Both the position numbers and the translations under genes were made by a program. Under the pieces are notes generated by a model. The model saw only the letters and a program-made list of their open reading frames with translations. It did not search any database and was not told the origin of the DNA. 64,000 nucleotides of DNA from Quillaja saponaria (lineage: Eukaryota > Streptophyta > Magnoliopsida > Fabales > Quillajaceae): positions 7,378,001 to 7,442,000 of the forward strand of contig CM055607.1 of NCBI GenBank assembly GCA_029379385.1, given 5' to 3'. Positions 1-12,039 of this stretch are shown here, in pieces (positions within the stretch are counted from its first letter, which is position 1; each line of letters begins with the position of its first letter).

Positions 1-389
1 TAATCATTTCAAAAATGGCAGCAACATGCCATTTTTTTTTTTCTTTTCTTATCTTTCTATTTAGTATACTTTTCTTTATAATTATCTAGTAATAAGAAAA
101 AGGAAAAGGATTGAATAGAGGAACTCTTGAACATTTGGCGATCTCAGATGTGTCGATATCAATGGTGACTCAATGAATAATTTCTTTGGATAAAAGAAGA
201 TTATGTAAACACTTACTCGAAATCTCACTTATCAGATTCTGTTGTGGAAGACACCATTTTTTCTGAAGAATTCGTCATGTTATATCTGATCCATGCATAA
301 TATCATGAAAAATGGATACAAATTTTTGGCTACTACTTAGTATCGACAATAACTCTGAAAAAGTACCTAAATGCCTTTTTGGATATTTC

Positions 390-458
390 TCAATGTCCCG
401 GCTATTCACGGAACATGAGAAGAAGATGAATAATCATCTGCTTCCGGAAGAAATCGAA
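390..458 (+). pseudogene. ycf2: Plastid ycf2 fragment
   Basis: An open frame from 312 to 530 contains [20 protein letters not shown], close to the plastid Ycf2 segment [20 protein letters not shown]. Similarity fades on both sides, and the frame downstream diverges at the point where plastid ycf2 continues into EFLGNPTR. Ycf2 is a protein of over 2000 residues, so this is a tiny non-functional scrap. Confidence 0.7.
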
Positions 459-1101
459 AGAATTTCTCTCGCTACAATGCTATTATTGTGTATAAACGGG
501 TCTTTTTTCGAACATGAGAATTGGTCGTAATGAAGTAAAAGAAAGAGGATCCTAAAAGAATTATGAAAATTCTTTAGTTTTGGCATATTTCATGTAAAGG
601 TTTGTATGGTCTCGTCATAGGGTAAACCACCGTTGCTCAGGCCCCCAACTTACTCTTTCAATATTATTTCAGATTTAGGGTTAGCCCATGACTCTTCGAA
701 TTGGCATTTTCTTCATCATAATTATCATTATAATTGTTGTGAAAAAACATCCACAATAATAAGCCTTGGGCAATTTATTTGTGAAAATGTGGCATTAAGG
801 ACAAAGAAATTGTTGGAGTTACCCTTCTTTTTTTATCTAGTACCAACGTATTTGATGTTAAGAAAATATCTTTTACTGGAAGGCTAGAAAATGGAGTCTT
901 GAATTAGCTGTTGCTTGTAACTTACGGAAGGAGATCAAATTTGAATTTGAAGCAATGGATACTTTGTGATCCAATAATTACCATGGGCAAGACAAAAATT
1001 TCACTTCAAATTCCGGACCTCATAGAAAAGATTCTCTTCAAGCGAACCAGCCTATCCTCTGTAAGGCCCCTTATGCGGTGGTTAGAACATAGACACATTT
1101 G

Positions 1102-1170
1102 ATTTTGGTAGATAGGGATCCCATAAAAACTTCTTTCGAGGAATGGGCCAAACCTGGTCATTTCTCAAGG
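1102..1170 (+). pseudogene. psaA: Plastid psaA 5' fragment
   Basis: Translation of this stretch gives [19 protein letters not shown] followed by HFSR, the near-N-terminal segment of photosystem I protein PsaA. Matching stops abruptly at both ends. After it the sequence turns to mitochondrial-like spacer. It is about 23 codons of a protein of roughly 750 residues and is a transferred relic. Confidence 0.85.
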
Positions 1171-2390
1171 CTTTGGAACAATTAGAAAATTACAAAAAGG
1201 AAACCACTATTTTGGGATGAAATGCCTACTACTTCCTTATAAGGGTTCCTAGGACTAACCTATTTAGGCTAGGTTTATGTCATTGATTTGGAGGAAGCGC
1301 CACCACCACTACAAGGCTTTCTTTGGCCATTCCATTTAGGGCAAAGATAGAATGAGAGGGCACAGGTGGTCTGTTGTCTGAGCTAATTGGTCAGATGACG
1401 ACTGCTTCACTTATTAGATTAGTATTAGCCGCCTATCCCAGAATGAAATGGAATGTCGGGGAGGAAACAGTAAAGCACCAAAATAGGTGGGGAAGAGGTC
1501 AAAGCAAGAGCTATTTTAGAGCAAAGCAGAAAGCAAAGCGAGAGCTAGCCCCGAACTAGGGAAGACATCTGTAGTTATCTTTTTCTGACCCACGACCTAA
1601 CGGTCCTCTTTTTAATATAGTGAAATGAAAAAAAGAATGAAAGCAAAGCCTAATATGATTATGAGAGGGCCCGCCTCACCACTCCCCTCGCCGATGACTT
1701 GGTATTTGATTTTATTTTTTATCGAGTCCTCTTTTCTTTTTCTTTTTTCATTGTTTGTCTTTCGGCCAAGTACTTCACAAAAAGAGTGGAAGGCGAAAGG
1801 TCTGTTGAAGTTTTTCTACGTAGGTTCCCCTAGTGATACCCCTAAACTCCGGTTGGTGTATGCTCTTACTCTACTTATTTTATTGGCTTGGTCGAGTTCC
1901 TTCACTCTTCTCCTTTTAGCCTCCTCCTGCTTGCTCTTGGCCTTGGCTGCTTAAAGACATCCCTTTAGTTCGTCTTAGGGAATGAAATTAGGAATTCTAT
2001 GCTTCGAAAGCTTAGTTGCCTTAGTTGCAATTACAGTAAGATTAGCCTCTTAGTTTATGTGGCGAGGTGGATGCTTCTTCCCTTCCTGCTATTAGAAAGA
2101 GATAGAATAAGGAAGCAAGCAAGCTATAACGAGTGAGAATCTGGTGGACCCGTATTTATTGATTGAAAAAAAAAAGCAAATGACTTCTAGAAAGAAGAAG
2201 AAGCTGTAGCTGCTGTAAGAAAGGTAACTCTAAGAGTAGTTGGTATGCCTTCTTTTCCCTGAAAGGGTATAGGAGTCGTGGGCCACTTTCACTCCTCTAC
2301 CATATTCATTTATTCATTCTTTGGAAGTTAGGTACAGTGACTCAATAGCGCAGGCACAAGACCTTTGAATGCAAACAAAGAATAGCGAAA

Positions 2391-2472
2391 CCGCCACGAC
2401 CCCTGCTTCCTCAAGCGGAACTCCAGGTTGAGGAGTTACTTGGAATGCTGCCAAGATATCAGTATCTTTTGT
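2391..2472 (-). pseudogene. rbcL: Plastid rbcL fragment
   Basis: Read on the minus strand the stretch gives [20 protein letters not shown] and EAG, the conserved N-terminal segment of the Rubisco large subunit (usual form [20 protein letters not shown]). It carries small changes (R to Q, P to L) and matching is lost directly after EAG. The opposite orientation to the psaA scrap shows that the organellar block is rearranged. Confidence 0.85.
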
Positions 2473-2893
2473 TTTATTTTGGGAACTCAATTGTCTGAAG
2501 AGGGTCCTCCTCTTTTAGCTGTGTTAATCATATCTCCATCATTCATTGTTGTGGTAATAATTGAAACATTTCAATTGCAATGTCCTAAATACGTGTTCTT
2601 CTTAATTCCTTCCATATAGAAAATGGGATTAGTTGGAAATATTCATAAATGCTATAAATAATCAACTACTCAAGAATATTATGAAGTTAGATGTGATTAA
2701 ACAATGATATGTCGCAGTTTGTGTTCTCACTCTAGACAGATGAGACAAATTCCTTTTTTATTTGAACCAAACATTACAAGTAAGAATGGTGAAACTTTTC
2801 CCTGTTGGAGCTATATGCATATAATGTATGTTATTTTTCACATACTCCTTTTAGTTATAATGATTTTTATCAAATTTTAATCATCAATGTCAG

Positions 2894-5800
2894 GTTATAA
2901 GTACAGTGGGGTGTTCGAAACAATATAGACTTCCTCTCATTGTCATACACCCGTCATGCTGAAGATGTTCGCCATGTAAGGCCTGTGCATGATGGATTCT
3001 TATAATTTTTTCTTCTCATGTCAAATGCATTTCCCCATCTTAATTCATATTCTCATATTAGTTCTCAACTTCTAATTGCACTTTCACTTGTAGTATAGGG
3101 CTGTCTGCAGTTAATAGCAAGTGTTGTTTTCTTTTATTTCTGTACAGTATTAAATAGTGGCCGAACTTTCTCATTTTGCAGGCCCGTGAATTTCTCTCTA
3201 AATTAGGCAACCTCAACCAAACACTAATCTTTGCAAAGATTGAAAATATAGAGGTGAGGGACATAATTGCAATACTATTCTCACTTCCTTTTACTTGTTA
3301 CTCTTACATCATGAGATAAACTTGGAGGACCAATGTGGATTACTGTTATGGGACTATGGTTTTAAGGTGATATATTAGTCTATTGAATGATGTTAATTAG
3401 GGCTGATGAATAAAGTGTAATTACTATATCAAACTTGACTGCGTTGTGCTCATCTTCAATTGCAACTTCCCTTTCTCTTGTGCACTCTTGTAGGGATTAA
3501 CACATTTCAATGAGATTCTACGGGAAGCAGATGGTATCATCCTGTCACGTGGAAATATAGGGATAGATCTCCCGCCTGAGAAGGTCAGTTTACATCTGAA
3601 TTAGAAACGTCCCAACATTTTTGCATGTTATGATTGACATGGGTATTTCTGTAATCATGCTGTTATGCATGTGTTTAAGGGAATAGTTTGTTACAAATCA
3701 ACTGCACATAGCAATGGAATGTGACCATATAAGCAAATTTTCTCAACAGAGTGTGTAGCTGAGACACTTACAGCACATCACTTATCCGAAAGTAGTTTAA
3801 TGAAAATGACTTCCACTTGGACACTGTATGTTTGTCACAGAAATGCTCCAAACTGCATAAATTATACAGCTTCCACACCCAAAGCTGGTTTTCAATACTG
3901 GAATAATGACGATCAATTTAGGCATTATCATGTGTCCTTTTTCCTTGTAGGTGTACTTTTTGCATCATGAGTATCTGCATTCAGTTTTACTTGGAGGCTC
4001 CTATATAAAATATCAATATTCTCTGTGGAACTGATAGGTGTTTTTATTCCAAAAAGATGCTCTTTACAAGTGCAACATGGCTGGAAAGCCAGCTGTTGTT
4101 ACACGTGTTGTGGACAGTATGACTGACAATCTTAGACCCACTCGTGCTGAAGCAACTGATGTTGCCAATGCAGTATTGGATGGTAATATTATTCTTCTGG
4201 CTTCAAATCTATTTTTGTTTGTTAATTTTGGTTGGATCCTGTTCCGTATTGTCGTGGGTGACATTGTGCCATCTTTTGATGTAAGACGTGTTCTTTTGTT
4301 ACTTTACTTTTCTCGAGTCTTGTACTGTTGTTCATCACCATCAATGTTGTCCTAAAATATGTCATGTAGCTCTCATTTTCATGTGATTTCCCTCTTCTGG
4401 TGATACAGGGAGCGATGCAATTCTTCTAGGTGCTGAGACCCTAAGAGGACTATACCCTGTAGATACCATTTCCACTGTTGGAAAAATTTGTGCTGAGGTA
4501 GGTTCTTGCACAATGTCGAAATAACCCATCTCTCAGTTCATTTTCCTTTCCTCATCACCACAGGTTTTGTTTGGGAAGTGAAGTTCTCTATCTCTAAATG
4601 CCTCTTTTAAGTGGTAACCTTGGGAGAAGTTCACTTTTTATACCGTTGAAGTAAAATTTCCCTAATATATTTGACCTCCCTCCCTCTCCTTCTTTGTGAT
4701 TGTTAGATACTCACAAGGGTCAAAGACTACTTGTAGTTCTTTGAAAAAGTTACCATTGTAGATGTCATACTCACTGGCTGCATTTTAGCAGCCAATCCAC
4801 TTTGAATCAGGGATCTTGAATAGTGTAGTATGCATTTACTTTCCAACCTTTTGTCATGTGGCTCACTGGCTCTTACTCATGTTTGCAAATTACAACCAAT
4901 TGCACCTTACAAGCTTAGACGAAGTTTTTGTATGTATGCATTCTTTACCGAAGGCAATGTCATTCAACCAAGTACAATCATAGAATATTTTTTTTCAGTG
5001 ATTGATGTCTCTAGCTTATGATTTGCGTGCTCATTTTCTTTTTTGTTTAATCACAAAATCTTTGACAATTACATTCTCTCTGGAATATAAGAATTCTGCC
5101 TTTAGAATCTACCTCTCTCTCTGCCTCTGAGTCTCTTGCTCTCCCTTTCATCTTGTATTCTGCATCAATTGCTTGTAGTGGGGTATTGATATTATTATTT
5201 TTTCATTTTCTTTCACTTTCCTTTAGAAATCCTTTCTTTATATTTTTCTCCTTTCCAAAACCATCACACTCTTTTTGGTTTGTCTCCTTTGTTATGGGTT
5301 AATCTTGCCATTTATAATTTATAATGTGCTGTACTTGGGTCTGTGATGCAGCTTTTTGAGATAAGAAATAAATAGATGCGAAAATTGAAATAGGATAGTT
5401 CGTTACTGAGAAAAATTGTCGTATGATTCTCTCTCCGCTATTAGAATGTAAATTTAGATTAATCAACTGCTTCCTGTAGGCGGAGAAAGTTTTCAATCAA
5501 GATTTGTACTTCAAGAGGGCTGTCAAAAATGTGGCAGAACCAATGAGCCACTTGGAGTCTATAGCTTCCTCTGCGGTACTTATATTTGATTTTCCTACTT
5601 TTAGTTCTCATAATAAATTTGCTTTGCTGCACGAAAGGTATGGGAGGCATTTATTGCAAAATAAGTTCCTCATTCTGCTATAAACATATAGGTTCGTGCA
5701 GCCATCAAGGTTAAGGCATCTGTAATTATTTGCTTCACTTCATCTGGAAGAGCTGCAAGGTTTTGTTTCCTCTCTCTCTACCCTCTCATTTGGTTCAGGT

Positions 5801-8800
5801 TTCAACCAAGTTCTTAAAGTTAGCTCATTCAATTAAGTCTCTAAACTTGGTTGTGTGTGTCTGAAACTACTTTTAACTAAGGTCAGCATGTTCTGTTATT
5901 TCTCTGAATGTGTTGCAATTTCTTATTTAGTCTGGAAGCAAACCACAAGATCACATGATAGTGTTCAAAAAGAAGAAATTCAGACTTATTTTAGAAAGAG
6001 ATGGAAGCAAAAAACTAGGGATATGGATATGAATTTTAGGGTTTAACTTGACTTAATTTCATGATTATCGCCTCATAGCCTGCATAAAAGTGCTTGTGTA
6101 AAATTTGGAGAATAAGTTTCTGGTAATCACTTATTATTAAGGAGCTTTTCGCCCCCTATATGTCTCTTCTCTCTTCTATTTCTCTTCGTGAACCCTAATA
6201 TTCTAGTCTGTCGGGTCGTGGCTTCTAGAGTCTTGTAGGGCTCTGCTGTCCCACCTGAGACTGCCCCATTGGCATAATTACATTATTCATACACCTACCT
6301 AGAAGTCAAAAAAGAAGTACCAGTGAAAGTGAGATTCTAGGTTTTAAGTTATTTTGGAATCAAGATTTGTTTAAATGTTATCACAAAACAATCTCATGCC
6401 AGTACCATTTATCAGAAATTAGCATTAAATTTGAAACTATTACAAAATAAACTACCATATCTAACCTTGCCGTATTAGCCATTAAGAATGAAACTGCATT
6501 TTCTGTCAATCGCTGGACAAGTAATTTTTTAACCAATAGACTTGGTTGCAAATCAATACTTATGGGAATTACTTGAAATCGGACCCAAATTGCTGAATAG
6601 TAGAACATGTGATTAAGCCTACAATTTAAGTTTTTACTGCAAACATTGTCATGTCAGCACTTAGACAAAATATGCTGGCCTTATAACAATAATGCCCACT
6701 GAACCAAATCATTGTCGATGACGGGATAAAATTAAAGGGCTTTATAGAGATTTGAGCACTTGATTGAAATAATTAATATGTCTATAGATTCAATTGAAAT
6801 CCGACTCGGTTATAGACTAATAAAATGTAAAGAAGCCTAAAGAAAATTTTCTCATTTTGTGGTTTTAAATGTAAATGCTCATCTATAGGTGTTTCAATAC
6901 AAATGATTTATCATACATAAATTTCTTTCAGTCCTTTCATGTTGGTTTAAATTGATTAGCAGTGTTATATACTAATTTCTTGCAACTTTACTTCTTTCTT
7001 TCTGTAGGTTAATTGCAAAGTACAGGCCAACAATGCCTGTGATATCTGTTGTCATCCCTCGACTTAAAACAAATCAACTTAAGTGGACTTTTACTGGTGC
7101 TTTTGAGGTATTTTGTTGACTTTGGCCACACATGACTGATGTTATGGCAAATTAATTTTGGCAAGTTATCAATTGAAACTAAAATGAAGGCAAATAATTG
7201 ACTTTGTCAAAGAAATTTTAACATAGTAAAAATCAATTATATTTTTGTTTTCTATAATACTCTAATTAAAACTTCCATTTCTTTGATCATTATCGGGGTT
7301 TACTTGAACTTCTTAACTATGAATGAAGTTGAATTTGAAAATTTGATGCCAGTGAGATGGAAAGTTTCTTCATTTTTTCTATGCAAATTTCTCTGTATTT
7401 TCGTATTTGTCATCTCCCACCACATCTTTCCTTTGGTGCTCTGCTGCAGGAGCATTTGAAGGTGTTTTTTTTTTTGTTGACGTGCAATTTGATTTGCGAG
7501 TCCTCTTGTTATAAGCTTGCCTACTTCTTTTCTATTTTGTCTTTTACTTGGGAGACTTCTTGTTTCTCCCCTTTTATTTCTTTCTCTCTCAATAAAATTT
7601 ATTTTTCTATAAAAAAATTCTCTTTATTAATCATATCTTATGGACACCTCCCCAAGAGGAAAAAAGAGAAAAAGCTAGGGATGGAAGTATTGGTATTTAC
7701 CCTGCCTGTCAGACAAGCTGATTATCAACCTTTGACCATTCTTCTACTAGACTTGTAATTCTTTTGCTAAGTTGCAAAGCACTTGTAAATATTTACACAT
7801 TCTACTTCCTATAACTAACTCAGTTCATTGTTTTGCACATGTATGCTTATGTCCGAGTATAAGAAATAAGGAACCTGTTCTGCACATGTACAGACATGTA
7901 TTCTCCTGATGTTATTAATGCAAACTGACTTTGCTTGTCATTATATTTTATGTCCCAGAAACCCTAAATCAGTTTACGAAAGTAAGTGCTATCGCCATTT
8001 CTTTCACAACCCTATGACAACAGTCATTGCAGTTTTATTGTTGTACTTCTAGTCCTTGAAGAAAAGTGAAAGAAAGAATAAGTCTAAATGTCTGTGTGTA
8101 GCATCATCCTGAATAAGATCGGGCCTTGGTTATGAGTATTAAGGCTTGCTTGCCTGGTGCAGACCCTGTATTCTCTTCCTTCTACTTGTTCTTTTTGTTA
8201 TTGCCCTGGTCACTGTTTACCTTTCAGTTTTTACAAAGTGAGGAAATGTTTTTAAAAGCCTAAAGCCCAAGATTTAACAACGTCTGATAGGTTTATACAT
8301 GTCCTACTACAGATTTGAAAGGCAGTTCTAGCAACCAAAAAAATTTAGAGACCTCATCGCTGTAAACATAGACCCACGAATATTGTCCCAATCATAACGA
8401 AAAGTGAGATCTTTTCTGATGGAGCTGGACGAAGAAAGCAACAAGCTTGCAGCTATTGCAAAGACTGAGATTTCTGACCTTAACTTTTAGTTTAGGCACC
8501 TGTTATTGAGTTGCTTTTTTGAGTTGTAATTTCTTTTTCTTTTTTTATAAAAAAAATACAACTTCGAATTTTCTTTTATATATGTTATTATGTTTTACCA
8601 AAATTTTGCTGTTTCTCTTATTGCATTTCTGATGCAGGTTATATAATCACTGCCTATTTTGGTACTTTGAATTTACATTTTCCATCAATCTATATAACAA
8701 AAATGCTGGTTTTTTAATGCCTTTATGGCCTACTTTGTTATTTTGATTTATTTATCAATAATTTCTCACTTCCATTTATCTACAAGTGTTTCTTCATTCC

Positions 8801-10944
8801 TGAATTGCAATTTTGAAACTAATCAGTTCTTGCTACTTGTGGCAGGCAAGGCAGTCACTAATTGTCCGAGGCCTTTTCCCTCTGCTTGCAGATCCTCGAC
8901 ATCCAGTAAGAATTATCAATGTTAATTTATCTTATCCGTACTTCAAAATGCAATAGGTTGGGGAGTGAAAAATGTTCCATTTAGAGGTGGAAATGGGAAT
9001 GGTTGGGACATTTTGGGTTATCCAAAAGTCAGCATTTATTCCTTGAACCAAAATTTTTCTGCTGGAGCTCAGTGTTGCTCAATCTGTGTCCATGACATTG
9101 ACCATGGAACATCAAATTCCTAAGTTATAACATCAATATCAGAGATAAATCTGTTAGCCTACTTGGTCTCCACAAAATCGATTGCTCTCCTTGATTTACT
9201 CCTTTATTATTAGCTTGATTCTACAAGGGATTTACTCTATTGTATTTAGCTTTATTTTAGGTTAGGTTTGTTATGTAGTCAACTGTCAAGTAGCCTATAT
9301 ATACAGGCTTCCTTTATGTAATCATAATATCTCAATATATAATTCTCATTTCACTCAACTTGGTATCATAGCTTAAGTTTTTAAACGTTAAGTTTTTCCT
9401 AAGGCAACCCCTTCCTCAACCTTCCACCCTTATCTTAACCTCACCACAGCCTTTTTTGATATCGATTTTTTTTCTTGTTTTCCTTTTGCTCACCTCATCT
9501 TTCCATCTCAACTAATTGATAGATCTCATCGTCATCATATTTAATTTTTTTTTTTTTAAATGTCACTAAGCATGTACTTGGCTGCCCTGCATGAGACGTC
9601 CCTGAACATGGTCATGATCCCCCTACCTATTACATGTCACCTCATACGTACTCTTCATATGTCCCTGAGCACGTTCGTCTTGCATGAGACTTCCCTGAAC
9701 ACGGTCATGGGAAGGTACAAATCCTTTATCTGTTCACATCATCTCACACGTACTCTTTATACGTCCCTGAGCACGTACTTTGATTGTCCTGCGTGAGACA
9801 TCCATGAACACGGTCATGAGAAATACAATCCCTCAACCTGTTACACGTCACCCTCAAACTACCAGAATAAGAATTGTATCTACATGAGACATTTCAACAA
9901 TTTGGTTCCAAACTCAAGCTAGTTTCGAGTCAACCACCTTGAGTTTGAGAGAGGGTGTAAGTGTAATCACTCTTCTTGATTTAGTCCTTTATTATTAGCT
10001 TGAATCTAGGAGGGATTTACTCTATTGTATTTAGCTTTATTCTAGGTTAGGTTCGTTATATAGTCAACTATCAAGTAGTCTATATATACATGTTTCTTCT
10101 ATGTAATCATAATATTTCAATATACAATTTCTCATTTCATTCAACTAATTGGACTACTATGACCTGGCTGGGTTGCTTGATTTCCTAGTTGGGCTTTCAA
10201 ATTCGACCACATTTGAAGCTCAACTGTTCTAGTCTAGGCTCCACTTGTTCAGGTCATCATACATTGATCCAGCTGCCGAGCCCGTTTCGGGTTTTGTAAC
10301 TTTGACCTGAGTTTTGAAGTGTAATAATCTCCTTTATCCCAAAACCTTTGCTGTATTTGTACACTTACTAAAGAATTATTTGATACAACTTCTGTGAGGA
10401 TTTGTTAATGTGCTTGTGCAAAACATTACTGGGAAGATTTCAGATTTGGAAGTAAAATGGCTTCTCTTTCAAGTGCACAGGTGGAAAGGCTGGATAACCT
10501 TATCGTCATTGTGTTATGACCCCCTTCATTCTTGTTCCTTTTCTTTAGCGGTCGTAAGATATTCCTGATTCAAATGTGCACACAAATTGAACCATATTGT
10601 TTCATTCATTTGTTTCCCCAGCTTTTGCAATTTTCTGATGTGTTTTCCCATGCTTATACATTTCAACAAACTATAAAACATAAATAGTATCTGTGATAAC
10701 TGAGAAGCTTGTGTATTACTTACTACATTGATAAACTTGCATTCACCTTTGGCCTTGAACTTGTCTTATTCATCATGTGTCATGCCTGCAGGCTGAGTCC
10801 ACAAGTGCAACAAATGAATCAATTTTGAAGGTAGCTTTGGATCACGGCAAGGCCACTGGTGTCATAAAGTCACATGATCGTGTTGTTGTTTGCCAGAAAG
10901 TTGGTGATGCGTCGCTTGTGAAAATCATTGAGCTGGAAGATTAG
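2894..10944 (+). CDS. Cytosolic pyruvate kinase, 3' part (5' exons absent, frameshift in first visible exon)
   Basis: Pyruvate kinase converts phosphoenolpyruvate and ADP to pyruvate and ATP in the cytosol. Ten exons are seen: 2894-2975, 3182-3253, 3494-3583, 4038-4182, 4409-4497, 5480-5575, 5692-5759, 7008-7107, 8846-8905 and 10792-10944 (TAG). From exon 2 all phases agree. Landmarks are AKIENIE (active-site Lys/Glu), [34 protein letters not shown], the alpha/beta C-terminal domain and the usual plant end VKIIELED. About 316 of roughly 510-527 residues are present. The N-terminal 200 codons are not found: organellar DNA occupies the place upstream. In the first exon one extra G at 2906 breaks the frame between codons for VIST and WGV. 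Either the 5' exons lie left of the window beyond the insert, or this is a truncated copy. The product call is secure; function is doubtful. Confidence 0.8.
9178..10143. mobile_element. TRIM-like miniature LTR retroelement in the last pyruvate kinase intron
   Basis: Two similar copies of about 180-190 bp flank a short interior: left LTR about 9178-9357, right LTR about 9956-10143 (starts TGTAAGTG, ends TCATTCA). Both contain the shared run TTTACTCTATTGTATTTAGC and a TATATATACA box. Directly after the left LTR stands TGGTATCATAGC, one base from the usual initiator-tRNA-Met primer site TGGTATCAGAGC. A purine-rich tract (GAGTTTGAGAGAGGG) precedes the right LTR. The interior is about 600 bp and codes for no gag or pol, as expected of a TRIM. 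The exact start of the left LTR is unclear because its first bases differ from the right copy, and I could not settle a target-site duplication. Confidence 0.72.
9560..9830. repeat. Three ~101-bp imperfect tandem repeats inside the TRIM-like element
   Basis: The motif GTCCCTGAGCACGT, then a short spacer, then TGCATGAGACTTCCCTGAAC and ACGGTCATG recurs at about 9560, 9661 and 9763, a period near 101 bp. The open frame over it (9560-9796) shows the same peptide motif (HETSLN) twice, which reflects the DNA repeat and not a gene. Confidence 0.7.
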
Positions 10945-11542
10945 AACTTAAGAACCTTTATATTCCATCTTTAAATTCCTTTATCTACCAGTTTACCTTC
11001 TCGTTCTGTCTCTTTGAAATATTGTCAAATAAATATATACTAATCACTGAGGTAGGTCCTTTACCATTATGGGCAACTGAGTCAGTTTGCCCAACCCTAC
11101 CCTGTTTGGTGAGTGATAATATTGTAGCTTGAATAATTTCCCTTCTGTCCTGTTTCAAGTTTCATTTCCTACTACGTATAAATAAAACATGGATCAGTTT
11201 TTGGATATCATAGTTAAACTGTAGAGGCAGTTATATGCTGATCTGAAACATGAAACTTGTTTGATGATTTTGTTTTGAAGAGTGAAAGCCCATTGAAGGC
11301 TCCGGATATTAATATCATTAACTGTACAAAAACTCTGTACATTGACAGTAATTGAATAATCTCATTGTCATACTAACTTGAAGTAGATTCTCTTTTTCTT
11401 TCTTACAATGGAGTCGGCTTCTTGGTTATTTCTGTCCTTCTAATAATCCATTCAACTTTTTCACAACGCCCTCTCTTACTTGGTGAATAGAAAAACAAAT
11501 TTATAATAGCATAGTCATAAAATAAATGTAACATGTAGTATA

Positions 11543-11611
11543 AAACAACCTAATGGATAAGGCGTCTGACTTCTAATCAGGTGATTTGAGTGTTCGAGTC
11601 CCACTAGGCGT
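11543..11611 (+). pseudogene. Degenerate tRNA-Arg(UCU)-like sequence
   Basis: The D-arm CCTAATGGATAAGG, the anticodon arm TCTGACTTCTAATCAGG (anticodon TCT) and the T-loop TTCGAGTCCC are all recognisable and in the right order. The 5' acceptor strand does not pair with the 3' strand, the T stem has mismatches and the variable loop has one extra base. It resembles tRNA-Arg(UCU) but is unlikely to fold or be processed. It lies in the space downstream of pyruvate kinase. Confidence 0.6.
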
Positions 11612-12039
11612 GCAAAACAATAAATTTGACCACTGTACTTCTGGTTTTTCCATGTTTAACAGCTAAAACATTCCTTCACTGAAACCTAAAATTGATTTGG
11701 ATGTCGAGTAAATAAAATGAAACCTACATTAATGAAACCTAGCATATCCTAAGAACTTCAAAAATTCTCTGCATCTCAAGTTCTCAACTATCTTAATAAG
11801 ACTATCTTTTCCTTCTAATTTTTCAAACTTGGTCTAAATATAAAGGACATGCCTGCTTAGTCATTGAGAGTTGAGACAACCTATCTTTATAATCATTTTT
11901 TTTTGGCTAAGAGTGAAGATTGGCAGAAAACACAAATACAACGCTACGATGCATGGATCTTCTTATAACCCATGCCAGTTATCAAAGGTGATAAAATCCA
12001 AATCTATGTTCGACATAACCTTCTAGCTTGCTTAATCAG

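Larger units (their letters stand above)
1..2640. other. Organelle-derived insertion (plastid and mitochondrial-like DNA)
   Basis: No intact gene is present. Three short stretches match plastid genes (ycf2-like, psaA, rbcL; listed separately) in different orientations, so this is not one collinear plastid segment. The DNA between about 1170 and 2390 has the look of plant mitochondrial spacer: purine-rich, with repeated AAGCAAG- and GAAAGCAAAG-like words, and less AT-rich than the rest of the window. The simplest reading is a piece of mitochondrial DNA that already held plastid fragments and then moved to the nucleus. The right limit, about 2640, is where the sequence changes to ordinary AT-rich intron ahead of the first pyruvate kinase exon. 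The left limit lies outside the window. The fragments are seen directly; the mitochondrial origin is inference. Confidence 0.7.

Noticed and set aside
1625..1954. 109-residue hydrophobic frame in the organellar block
   Set aside because: Resembles mitochondrial spacer with runs of S/L/F; I cannot match it to a known mitochondrial gene.
7357..7758. 133-residue open frame inside the pyruvate kinase region
   Set aside because: It lies wholly in the intron between exons 7107 and 8846, is rich in F/S/L and T runs, and matches no family.
9560..9796. 78-residue frame with repeated HETSLN peptide
   Set aside because: It is produced by the 101-bp DNA repeat inside the TRIM-like element and is not a gene.
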